In this document: positions 1 through 6,032 of the stretch, in pieces | How the letters are laid out: each line of letters starts with the position of its first letter | Position numbering within the stretch: position 1 is the stretch's first letter | Source of the DNA: Chloroflexota bacterium | GTDB taxonomy: Bacteria; Chloroflexota; Anaerolineae; B4-G1 | Direction: 5' to 3' | DNA length: 16,487 nt | Assembly: GCA_003648125.1 (NCBI GenBank) | Contig: QMOE01000008.1 | Location: 1-16,487 of the forward strand | Position numbers and translations under genes: made by a program | The notes under the pieces: generated by a model | What the model was told of the DNA's origin: nothing | Databases searched by the model: none | The model's input: only the letters and a program-made list of their open reading frames with translations

Positions 1-90
1 CATCACGCCGGAGAGGTAGACTGTGTCGCCGACGTGGAGGGCGCGGATTTCTTGCTCAGAAATTGGAATTTGTAATTCGTATGTCGCCAT
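1..90 (-). CDS. fumB: Fumarate hydratase class I, beta subunit (N-terminal part, runs off window)
   Basis: Only the first 30 codons are inside the window. The ATG at 90-88 overlaps the TAA stop of the alpha subunit by one base (TAATG), which points to translational coupling. A GGAG lies a short way upstream, inside the end of the alpha gene. The visible peptide contains IPISEQEIRALHVGDTVYLS, which resembles the start of class I fumarase/L-tartrate dehydratase beta subunits (a 'VGDxVxLSG' segment early in the protein). Together with the alpha subunit it should form the two-subunit, oxygen-sensitive 4Fe-4S enzyme interconverting malate and fumarate. The related L(+)-tartrate dehydratase beta (TtdB) cannot be excluded from so short a piece. 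Confidence 0.8.
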   Translation of the reverse strand, partial: MATYELQIPISEQEIRALHVGDTVYLSGVM

Positions 91-959
91 TAGCTGTACT
101 CCACTTTTTCATCTTGCACTGTCATTTGCGCCCGCCGGCAGGCCCAGCAGTTGTAAGCAACGCTGACAAAATAACAGGCCGGCAAACGATGATAAGCTCC
201 GATCTTGACGCCAAAGACGGTCGTCTGGCCGCCAAAGCCCATCGGTCCGATGCCCAGCTCGTTGCAATCGCGCAGCAGCCGATCTTCCAGTTCTGCCAGC
301 TCTGGCGCGGGATTGACGTCTTTCAGCGGGCGGAAGAGCTGCTCCTTGGCGTGGACGTAGCCGTACCCCCGGTCGCTGCCGAGGGCGATGCCCAGCACAC
401 TCGGCGCGCATCCCTTGCCCTGCGCCTGATAGACCGCGTCCAGTACCACTTTGCGCACGCCTTCCAAATCGCGCCCGGCCTTGAGTGGGCTGTGGGGCAG
501 TTTATACTGCGCTCCCACGTTCTCGCTCCCGCCGCCCTTGAGCAGTAGCTTGACCTGGAGATAATTTTCCTCCCACTCTTGAAAATGAAAAGTGGGGTAT
601 TCCACTCCCAGGTTATTGCCGCTGTTGCGCCCGCTGAGCGAGTCCACCGCGTTGGGCCGCAGGTAGGAGCGGGCGGTCGCCTCGGCCACCGCTGCCTCGA
701 TCTGCGCCCGCAACTCCCGCGTGCTTGTCCCCAGGGGGTGGTAGACGTAGAAAATGGGCGTGCCCGTGTCCTGGCAGACGGGGGTAGAGTTGGCGCGGGC
801 CAACGCCACGTTTTCCAGGATGGTCCCCAGTGCTCCTTCTGCTGCGGAGCCGGGTTCCTCGCGGGACTGGGCGGCCTGCAACGCCGCCTCTACATCCACC
901 GGCAGGTCGGTCGCCGCCCGGCGCACCAGTTCGATAAATGCTTTGGTCATTTTGTCCAT
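90..959 (-). CDS. fumA: Fumarate hydratase class I, alpha subunit
   Basis: 289 aa, the usual length for the alpha subunit of two-subunit class I (4Fe-4S) fumarases. Likely cluster ligands are C62 in PVCQDTGTP, C184 in GKGCAPSVLG, and C271 or C274 in NCWACRRA. The family motifs SGRNSGNN (109-116) and GIGPMGFGGQTT (236-247) are also present. It should catalyse malate = fumarate + water in the cytoplasm. GGAGGTGCTAA sits just before the ATG at 959. The upstream peptidase gene stops at 974, 14 bp away, and the beta subunit starts at the stop codon. Its presence next to Wood-Ljungdahl genes, with a fumarate reductase-like flavoprotein at the other end of the window, suggests a shared C4-acid role. 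L-tartrate dehydratase alpha is the main alternative, less likely in this setting. Confidence 0.93.
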   Translation of the reverse strand: MDKMTKAFIELVRRAATDLPVDVEAALQAAQSREEPGSAAEGALGTILENVALARANSTPVCQDTGTPIFYVYHPLGTSTRELRAQIEAAVAEATARSYLRPNAVDSLSGRNSGNNLGVEYPTFHFQEWEENYLQVKLLLKGGGSENVGAQYKLPHSPLKAGRDLEGVRKVVLDAVYQAQGKGCAPSVLGIALGSDRGYGYVHAKEQLFRPLKDVNPAPELAELEDRLLRDCNELGIGPMGFGGQTTVFGVKIGAYHRLPACYFVSVAYNCWACRRAQMTVQDEKVEYS

Positions 960-973
960 TTAGCACCTCCAGA

Positions 974-1741
974 TCATTCTGGGCCGATTGCCCATCGGCT
1001 ATTCACGACAAAGTGACAAAGGGCGTCTCCCTTTGTCGCCTTCCACACCATCCTCTCAGATTGGCTCAATGGCCCCATCACCGTCACGGCCTGACGACCC
1101 AACTGGGCCCAGGCAGCGTCGAACGTTTCGTAGCCAAAGTGCTTGGTTCCGGCGTCGTAGGCGTCTATCAGATAGACACCCGTCTCGTCGTAGCCGATGG
1201 CGACAAAGGTATGCTGCCACTTGACGATCACGGAAGTCGCGCCGTCCGACGATGTCCAATTCTCTACGCCCGGCAGTTGCATATCGTAGGTTGACCAGAT
1301 GATGACCGGCCTCCCGGCGACTAGTTCCGCTTTCAGGCTGTCCAGGTTCCATTCTCGCCTGGCTCGCGCATCCAGTCCAAAACTGCGCAGGTTGGCCGCG
1401 ACCGGCCCCGCGTAGACGCCGTACCCTACAGGCGGCATACTGCCCGCTGGCAGGTCAACATCACCCAGGAAGCCGCGATTGGGGTTGTCGGACTTGGGCA
1501 GGCGGTGGAAGAACTCGTCCTCGGTAAAGGTCACTCCCCAAAAGGCGGACAGGTCGGTCGCCGAGCGGGACTCGCAACTGAGGTTGTGTTCCTGGGGGTG
1601 ACCGACCACCCCCTCCACAAAGGCCGAGGGTGGAATCTCGTCGGCGTAAGCGGGGACGGCATAGAACAGAAGCAGCGAGACCAAAAGCCAGGTTTTCCGT
1701 AAAAAACCTGGTCTTTTTCCATTTATGGACATTTGTCTCAC
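974..1741 (-). CDS. Secreted C39-like cysteine peptidase family protein
   Basis: 255 aa from a GTG at 1741 that overlaps the TGA of the cooC-like gene (GTGA), with GGAGG just upstream; an ATG at 1732 is an alternative start. A signal peptide is clear: basic n-region, hydrophobic WLLVSLLLFYAVPAYA (residues 18-33), and probable cleavage after AYA. The mature part looks like peptidase C39 family 2: Q50 and C56 in HPQEHNLSCESRSA, H177 in WQHTFVAIGYDETG, and D193 in YLIDAYD form a plausible papain-like active site. It is probably exported and may cut or bind peptides; the substrate is unknown. It is out of place among cytoplasmic redox genes. About the last 22 residues are encoded by two hairpin-forming palindromes and look added on. 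No family annotation is certain without a profile search. Confidence 0.78.
   Translation of the reverse strand: MRQMSINGKRPGFLRKTWLLVSLLLFYAVPAYADEIPPSAFVEGVVGHPQEHNLSCESRSATDLSAFWGVTFTEDEFFHRLPKSDNPNRGFLGDVDLPAGSMPPVGYGVYAGPVAANLRSFGLDARARREWNLDSLKAELVAGRPVIIWSTYDMQLPGVENWTSSDGATSVIVKWQHTFVAIGYDETGVYLIDAYDAGTKHFGYETFDAAWAQLGRQAVTVMGPLSQSERMVWKATKGDALCHFVVNSRWAIGPE
983..1037. repeat. Two adjacent palindromes forming the 3' end of the peptidase gene
   Basis: Two perfect hairpins lie side by side. The first has arms GCCGAT 983-988 and ATCGGC 994-999 with a 5-nt loop. The second has arms GACAAAGGG 1015-1023 and CCCTTTGTC 1029-1037 with a 5-nt loop. Both lie within the last codons of the C39-like gene. 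Neither is followed by a T-run on the minus strand, so a rho-independent terminator is not supported. They are probably dispersed repeat elements. Confidence 0.6.
1688..1711. repeat. Hairpin at the start of the peptidase gene
   Basis: Perfect 9-bp arms CCAGGTTTT (1688-1696) and AAAACCTGG (1703-1711) with a 6-nt loop; the arms extend further outward with one unpaired base (A/T-rich). It encodes residues of the n-region of the signal peptide, 20-45 nt after the proposed start codons. It could dampen translation initiation or simply be a repeat insertion; the sequence alone does not decide. Confidence 0.5.
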
Positions 1742-2517
1742 AGCGCCTCCAGCGCCTCCATAATTTTTCGTGCCTCCTCGGCGGCTTTAGGAGCGGCGTC
1801 AAAGATGCCCTGCCCGTGCATGTCGGCTGCGGTCAATTCGGGATTGGCAGAGAGGTATCCCAAGATGGGCACAGGACTCTCGGTTTGGAGGAATGTCCAA
1901 TCGCTTTCGCCGCGCACCTTGTTGCCTACGGCGTAAACTTGGTTGATGCCGATGTCCGCTGCCAACTGGCGCACGCGCCTGGCCGTGTCCAGGCTGCGCC
2001 GTCCCGGTTCCAGGATGACCAGGAAGGCGTCCACCGCCCGCGCCGTCGCCCGCCCTAGATGCTCTACCCCGGCTTCCATATCGAGGATCATCAACTCGTC
2101 ACGATAGAGCAGCAGGTGCGTGACCAGCGCCTTGAGCAGCGCGCTTTCGGGACAGATACAGCCGCTGCCACCGATCTCGATATCTCCCAGCCGCAGGAAG
2201 CGAATCCCCTGGTGGGAGATGCTGAACCGGTCGGGGATATCGTCCACGCGGGGGTTGATGGTGAAAAAGCCACCGGACGTGCCGGGCTTGGCGCCGGTGC
2301 GCTCATAGATCAGTTCTTCCATCTCCGAGATGGGCGTCACCTGAGCGACTATGTCGGGCGGGAATCCCAGCGCCTCGGCCAGTCCGCCGGCCGGGTCAGC
2401 GTCAATGGCGATGACGTTTCGTCCTTGCTCTGTGTAGATGTGGGCCAGCAGCGCGGCGAGGGTGGTTTTGCCCACGCCTCCCTTGCCGCTGATGGCGATT
2501 TTGCTCAATTTAGCCAT
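1738..2517 (-). CDS. cooC: CooC-like nickel-insertion ATPase (CODH/ACS maturation)
   Basis: 259 aa SIMIBI-class (MinD/ParA-like) NTPase. A deviant Walker A, GKGGVGKTT, is at 11-19, and Walker A' has the IDADPAGGL form at 38-46. The CxC pair C120-I-C122 in GGSGCICPESALL is the feature that separates CooC-type proteins, where it binds Ni/Zn at the dimer interface, from MinD. A further NTPase motif, LMILDMEAGVEHLGR, lies near 137-151. Family members use ATP to load nickel into carbon monoxide dehydrogenase or acetyl-CoA synthase (CooC/AcsF). No CODH/ACS gene is in the window, but its presence with MetV/MetF supports a Wood-Ljungdahl locus. The gene starts 9 bp after the HdrBC stop, with GAGGG upstream of the ATG. 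A maturation role for another metalloenzyme remains possible. Confidence 0.88.
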   Translation of the reverse strand: MAKLSKIAISGKGGVGKTTLAALLAHIYTEQGRNVIAIDADPAGGLAEALGFPPDIVAQVTPISEMEELIYERTGAKPGTSGGFFTINPRVDDIPDRFSISHQGIRFLRLGDIEIGGSGCICPESALLKALVTHLLLYRDELMILDMEAGVEHLGRATARAVDAFLVILEPGRRSLDTARRVRQLAADIGINQVYAVGNKVRGESDWTFLQTESPVPILGYLSANPELTAADMHGQGIFDAAPKAAEEARKIMEALEAL

Positions 2518-2526
2518 TTCTTTCCC

Positions 2527-3741
2527 TCACGCCAATGATTTTTCTAAAAGCTGGGTTATATCCATCACTCGGATGCGCACTTTGTTGGCGCGGGCCGCTT
2601 TGGAGAGCGTGCGCACGCACTGCGGACATGCCGAGACCAACACACTGGCCCCCGTTTCGGCTGCTTGAGCGATGCGCTGGGCCGACACCTGCTGCACTAG
2701 CTCTGGGTCGAACGTCTCCAGGTCGCCGCCGCCGCCGCAGCAGAGCGCGTACTCCCTTGATTGCTGCATCTCGACGAAAGTGTATCCCGGCACTTGGTTC
2801 AGAATCTCACGCGGCGGATCAAAGATACCGCTCTTGCGTCCCAGGTCGCAGGGATCGTGGTACGTGACCACGCCTCCTCGTTTTGGTTCTTTTAATTCTA
2901 GCCGTCCCGCGCTCACCAGGTCGCTCAGTACCTCGACGGCATGCACCACCTCGAAGCCCAGCGGCTCGCCGATGATTTCGGGATAGGTGTGATGCCACAT
3001 GTGGTAGCAAGAGGGACAGGTCATCACCACTTTTGGTATTCCCAGCGCCCGCATTTGCTCCACGTTGTGCCGAATCAGCGCTTCCGCCTGTTTCAACTGA
3101 CCTCCCATCAGCAGCGGGAAGCCGCAACACTGCTCTTCCTCTCCCAGGGTGGTAAAATGTACATCGGCGCGGTTCAACACGGTGGCAAAACTCTGCGGGA
3201 TGCCATAGCTCATGGGGAACATGGCCGAGACGCAGCCCACAAAGTAGGCCAGGTCGGCCTCTTTATTTTGCACCAACCCCTCTGGCTTTTCCTCCAGGTT
3301 GTCGGTCCAGGCCAGGCGGGCTGCGTTATCCTCGCCGGAGACGTTGTAATGCGCGCCGATACGCTCGCCCATCGCGCCGAGCGCCTGTATTCCCTTGTGT
3401 AGCGCTTCGTCTCCATCTAACCTGTCCAGGCCGCTGACCAGGTAGCGCTCTTGCATCACGTGTTGGCGCATGACTTCCACCAGACGGCGCACGCTGAGTT
3501 CGTGGGGGCAGTGAGCAGTGCAGGTATCGCAACCCAGGCAGCGCCAGATACTGGCATCGGTCGCCAGCATGTCCTCCAGCCCGAATTGGGCCAGGCGCAT
3601 CATCTGGGCCGGGCGATAGCGCATTGCCTCGACGGTGGGACAGCCGGAGGAGCACTTTTCACATTGGTAGCACAGGTAGACGTTCTCCCCACATTCCTCG
3701 CGGATGAACGTTGCCATATCGGTACTCAACGTTATTGTCAT
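2527..3741 (-). CDS. HdrC-HdrB fusion (heterodisulfide reductase-like Fe-S/CCG protein)
   Basis: 404 aa. The N-terminal HdrC part carries two 4Fe-4S motifs: C24-C27-C30-C34 (YLCYQCEKCSSGCP) and C68-C71-C74-C78 (CLGCDTCTAHCP). The C-terminal HdrB part has two CCG domains: C170/C205-C206/C242-C245 and C298/C334-C335/C372-C375. In HdrB these ligands hold the noncubane 4Fe-4S clusters that cleave or form disulfides. The order HdrC-HdrB in one chain is that of HdrD. I chose the ATG at 3741 because GGAG lies 8 nt upstream and homology begins there. An earlier in-frame ATG at 3894 would only add 51 residues translated from the 21-bp repeat. It is the only HdrBC for two HdrA proteins here and probably forms the catalytic or electron-transfer end of a MetVF-Hdr complex. 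Its substrate is unknown; a thiol/disulfide or direct transfer to MetV are both possible. Confidence 0.93.
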   Translation of the reverse strand: MTITLSTDMATFIREECGENVYLCYQCEKCSSGCPTVEAMRYRPAQMMRLAQFGLEDMLATDASIWRCLGCDTCTAHCPHELSVRRLVEVMRQHVMQERYLVSGLDRLDGDEALHKGIQALGAMGERIGAHYNVSGEDNAARLAWTDNLEEKPEGLVQNKEADLAYFVGCVSAMFPMSYGIPQSFATVLNRADVHFTTLGEEEQCCGFPLLMGGQLKQAEALIRHNVEQMRALGIPKVVMTCPSCYHMWHHTYPEIIGEPLGFEVVHAVEVLSDLVSAGRLELKEPKRGGVVTYHDPCDLGRKSGIFDPPREILNQVPGYTFVEMQQSREYALCCGGGGDLETFDPELVQQVSAQRIAQAAETGASVLVSACPQCVRTLSKAARANKVRIRVMDITQLLEKSLA

Positions 3742-3759
3742 ATTCTTCACTCCATCGGG

Positions 3760-3907
3760 CGACCACGAGGGTCGCTTGGGCAACCACGAGGGTCGCTTGG
3801 GCAACCACGAGGGTTGCTTGGGCAACCGCAAGGGTTGCTTGGGCAACCGCAAGGGTTGCTTGGGCAACCGCAAGGGTTGCTTGGGCAACCGCAAGGGTTG
3901 CCCCTAC
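3760..3907. repeat. 21-bp tandem repeat, 7 copies, each palindromic
   Basis: Seven head-to-tail units begin at 3760, 3781, 3802, 3823, 3844, 3865 and 3886; the last diverges at its end into GCCCCTAC. A unit reads CAACCGCAAGGGTTG followed by CTTGGG. CAACC and GGTTG pair around a 5-nt loop. In the first unit the arms are CGACC/GGTCG, so the pairing is kept by a matching change, with the loop also changed (ACGAG). The array fills the spacer between metF and the HdrC-HdrB gene, and the metF stop (3906-3904) lies in its last unit. There are no unique spacers, so it is not a CRISPR. The GTAGGGGCAACCC end (minus strand) resembles repeats I recall as common in Chloroflexota. Confidence 0.93.
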
Positions 3908-4881
3908 GTTACTGTGGGACGGGGCAGCAACCCCGCTCCCTCGACGATGGGCCGCACTGCCGCTTCCCACTCGACGGCCATGATGTGTATCCCGGCCACT
4001 CCCTCTATCTCGCGTATCTCTTGAATCTGCTCGATGCAAATCTCGATTCCCTTTTTACGCAATGCGGCCCGCCGGGCTTTTTTCTCTTCTTTGGGGATGC
4101 CCTTGAGCGCGGCCACCATGCGATCCACGTACTCGTCCTGCACGATCATCCCCGGCACCTTGTCCCGCATATAACGGGCCATCCCCGACGATTTGAGCGG
4201 GCCGACGCCGGCCAGGATGTAGACCTTTTTGTGCAATCCCATGTCCACCACTTTTTTCATAAACTCGCGAAAGCGGGGAATGTCATAGATCAACTGGGTC
4301 TGGATAAAGTCCACCCCGGCGGCGATCTTTTTGGCCAGCCGGTAGGGACGGAACTCGAAGGGATCGGCAAAGGGATTGATGGCCGCGCCGATGAAGAAAC
4401 GCGGCGACCCTGCCTTGATCTCGTCCCCGCACTGAAAGATGTGCTTGTCTCGCATGTCCTTGACCATACGGATCAATTGCACCGAGTCCAGGTCGTGGAC
4501 GTTCTTGGCCGTGGGGTGATTGCCAAAACTCTGGTGGTCGCCGGTCAGACATAACAGATTACGTATGCCCAGGGCATACGCTCCCAAAAAGTCAGCCTGC
4601 ATCGCCAGCCGGTTCCGGTCGCGGCACGTCATTTGCACTGTCGGTTCCAGTCCTGCTCGCATCGCCAGCACGCCCGAACCGATGCTGGACATGCGGACGA
4701 CGGCGGTCTGGTTATCGGTGATGTTGACCGCGTCCACGATGCCCTCTAGCAAACGCGCTTTGTGGAGAATCTCCTCCGGGTCGGCGCCCTGCGGCGGCCC
4801 CAGTTCCCCCGTTACTGCAAAGTGACCCGCCAGCAGGACTTTTTCCAGGTTGCTACCGGACTTGAATTTTTCGTCTGTCAT
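3904..4881 (-). CDS. metF: Methylenetetrahydrofolate reductase, MetF
   Basis: 325 aa TIM-barrel flavoprotein reducing methylene-THF to methyl-THF, the last step of the Wood-Ljungdahl methyl branch before the methyltransferase. E26 in VTGELGPPQG corresponds to the catalytic Glu of the family, and D115 in LCLTGDHQS to the flavin-binding Asp. The segments AVNITDN (51-57) and GVDFIQTQLIYD are also typical. It starts 8 bp after metV, which marks the MetVF type of enzyme found in acetogens. That type lacks its own NAD(P)H site and takes electrons from partner Fe-S/flavin subunits; the Hdr and MvhD genes on both sides fit this. The final residues EGAGLLPRPTVT and the stop are encoded by an imperfect palindrome joined to the tandem repeat, so the tail is probably repeat-derived. 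Confidence 0.95.
   Translation of the reverse strand: MTDEKFKSGSNLEKVLLAGHFAVTGELGPPQGADPEEILHKARLLEGIVDAVNITDNQTAVVRMSSIGSGVLAMRAGLEPTVQMTCRDRNRLAMQADFLGAYALGIRNLLCLTGDHQSFGNHPTAKNVHDLDSVQLIRMVKDMRDKHIFQCGDEIKAGSPRFFIGAAINPFADPFEFRPYRLAKKIAAGVDFIQTQLIYDIPRFREFMKKVVDMGLHKKVYILAGVGPLKSSGMARYMRDKVPGMIVQDEYVDRMVAALKGIPKEEKKARRAALRKKGIEICIEQIQEIREIEGVAGIHIMAVEWEAAVRPIVEGAGLLPRPTVT
3916..3940. repeat. Imperfect palindrome in the metF 3' end
   Basis: Arms GGGACGGGG (3916-3924) and CCCCGCTCCC (3931-3940) pair with one bulged base around the loop CAGCAA. It is coding (EGAGLLPRP on the minus strand) and lies within 10 bp of the 21-bp array. It resembles the GC-rich palindrome at 9812-9838, which encodes GAGLPRP in another gene. 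Confidence 0.6.
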
Positions 4882-4889
4882 TTTTCACC

Positions 4890-5570
4890 TCACTCTATTT
4901 CTGCCAGCATCAGGTCCTCGCGCGTGATCTTGCGCGGGCCGCCGTCGCGGCTGGTTGACCAGTTCTTGGGGGGTTGTATCTCCAGCAACTGGTCCAACCG
5001 GCCCAGTTTGACCGCCCGGTCGTAGATAAGTTGCCAGGCGCAGGGGATTTCTGGGTCAACCTCGCACACGCCGTTCTGAGAGCCGCCGCACGGCCCATTG
5101 AGCAGTTGCTTGGAGCAGCGGGCGATGGGGCAGATGCCGGCGGTCAGTCCCAGGATACAATCGCCGCAGGCCTGGCAGCGTTCCTCCCACACTCCCTGTT
5201 CCTCCGGCAAGCCCATAAAGGTGGTGTTCAGCCCTGGCAGGGTGAGGTAATCGGGAAAGCGCTCGTTCATCGCCTGGACGCCGATGCCACAGCCCAGGCT
5301 AAGGATGGCGTCGTACTCTTCCAACCGTTCCCCTAGTGGGTCAATGTACTCCCACTCGCATTGACGTTGCACCGTGATCTCGTCCACCTCCATGGGATGG
5401 CCGTCCAGTTTGCTCATCATCCGCAGAGCCGAGGACAGGATACCAACTTCTTTCTCCCCGCCAGCGAAGCAGACGGTCACGCACGTGCCGCAACCCACGA
5501 CCAGCACCTTTTTGGCGTCACCCAACAGTTCCCTGATTTCCGCAAGCGGTTTTTGTTCACCAACGATCAT
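4890..5570 (-). CDS. metV: MetV, zinc/Fe-S partner of methylenetetrahydrofolate reductase
   Basis: 226 aa, matching the MTHFR_C (MetV) family. It is rich in cysteine: C27, C30 and C34 in GCGTCVTVC, C71, C94 in LGCGIG, then C132, C135, C138, C147, C152, C161, C169 and C177. The C-terminal part reads CQACGDCILGLTAGICPIA, then LNGPCGG and GVCEV, the last two being hallmarks of the family. MetV couples MetF to external electron donors through its metal centres. The ATG at 5570 has a strong AAGGAGG 5 nt upstream. It lies between the selenocysteine MvhD (39-bp gap) and metF (8-bp gap), so electrons may pass from MvhD/HdrA through MetV to the MetF flavin. That route is inferred from gene order and from what is known of the Moorella complex. 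Confidence 0.93.
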   Translation of the reverse strand: MIVGEQKPLAEIRELLGDAKKVLVVGCGTCVTVCFAGGEKEVGILSSALRMMSKLDGHPMEVDEITVQRQCEWEYIDPLGERLEEYDAILSLGCGIGVQAMNERFPDYLTLPGLNTTFMGLPEEQGVWEERCQACGDCILGLTAGICPIARCSKQLLNGPCGGSQNGVCEVDPEIPCAWQLIYDRAVKLGRLDQLLEIQPPKNWSTSRDGGPRKITREDLMLAEIE

Positions 5571-5584
5571 AATGACCTCCTTAG

Positions 5585-5605
5585 ACGTGAAACGTGATAC
5601 GTGAA
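5585..5605. repeat. Three short 7-bp repeats before metV
   Basis: ACGTGA occurs three times at a 7-bp period (5585, 5592, 5599) in the 39-bp spacer between the MvhD-type gene and metV, just upstream of the metV ribosome-binding site on the minus strand. No function can be assigned. Confidence 0.6.
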
Positions 5606-5609
5606 TTGT

Positions 5610-6032
5610 TCATTTCTCATTGTTCAGCGGGTTCGGGCCTAGCCCCCGTACTTTTTCTGTCATCTCTGTTACCATCTGGGCGAATTGGGGCCCCATCGCC
5701 GATGACACGTTCATCATTGCGATTCGCTCTCCTCCCAATCCAATTTGATCGAGTAGGTCGGCAACGTATTTGACCCTGCGCTTGGCGTTGATATTACCTT
5801 CCAGGTAATGGCAGTCGCCCTCCAGTCAGCCGGCCACCATCACGCCATCTATGCCCCGCTCAAAGGCGTGGAGTATCTCCGTCACCTCCACCCGGCCCGA
5901 GCAGGGCACCTCGATGATGCGCAGGCCGGCCGGGTATTGGATGCGCAGTCCGCCCGCCAGGTCGGCGGCGGTGTAGGCGCAGTGACGGCAACAGAAGGCG
6001 AGAATTTTGGGTTCAAAGTTTGGATTGCTCAT
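5610..6032 (-). CDS. mvhD: MvhD-type [2Fe-2S] electron carrier with in-frame TGA, probable selenoprotein
   Basis: 140 aa if the TGA at 5828-5826 is read as selenocysteine (residue 69), ending at the TGA at 5612-5610. It starts with ATGA overlapping the stop of the giant HdrA gene, so it is translationally coupled. Compared with the intact MvhD at 10618-11046, all metal-ligand positions align at a constant offset of 3: C15/C18, C18/C21, C44/C47, residue 69/C72, C74/C77. The TGA therefore replaces exactly the first Cys of the GCxxGxCH motif. Homology continues right after it (LEGDCHYLEGN, then RVKY, LLDQIGLG, VTEMTEK, GLGPNPL), so this is not a decayed gene. A hairpin fitting a bacterial SECIS follows. 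MvhD family proteins pass electrons to HdrA; archaeal VhuD is a known Sec form. An ordinary nonsense mutation is the alternative, made unlikely by the full-length conservation. Confidence 0.87.
5784..5825 (-). promoter_or_regulatory. Candidate bacterial SECIS element
   Basis: Directly after the TGA on the minus strand, ATTACCT (5809-5803) and AGGTAAT (5799-5793) form a perfect 7-bp stem capped by the loop GGA (5802-5800). A lower stem GGCG (5819-5816) with CGCC (5787-5784) is separated by an internal loop. The apical loop begins 24 nt after the TGA and its first base is G, as in the bacterial SECIS consensus that SelB recognises. The element is also coding. Function is inferred from position and shape. 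Confidence 0.72.

Noticed and set aside
3742..3894. A longer HdrC-HdrB protein starting at 3894 with PKQPLRL-type heptad repeats at its N-terminus
   Set aside because: The extra 51 residues are a translation of the 21-bp DNA repeat, the ATG at 3741 has a good ribosome-binding site, and homology starts there.
3760..3907. CRISPR array
   Set aside because: Units are contiguous and alike, with no unique spacers.
3451..4554. Long plus-strand open frame of 367 codons, and similar long plus-strand frames at 9956-10885 and 14921-15883
   Set aside because: They lie antisense to well-recognised genes, their translations resemble no family, and such frames are common opposite GC-rich genes.
5571..5612. 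Read-through of the terminal TGA of the second MvhD into metV (same frame, no stop between)
   Set aside because: The paralogous MvhD ends at nearly the same place, no hairpin of SECIS type follows, and metV has its own strong ribosome-binding site.
5826..6032. The second MvhD as a broken pseudogene ending at the TGA
   Set aside because: The frame stays open and strongly conserved for another 71 codons, the TGA is exactly at a ligand Cys, and a SECIS-like hairpin follows.
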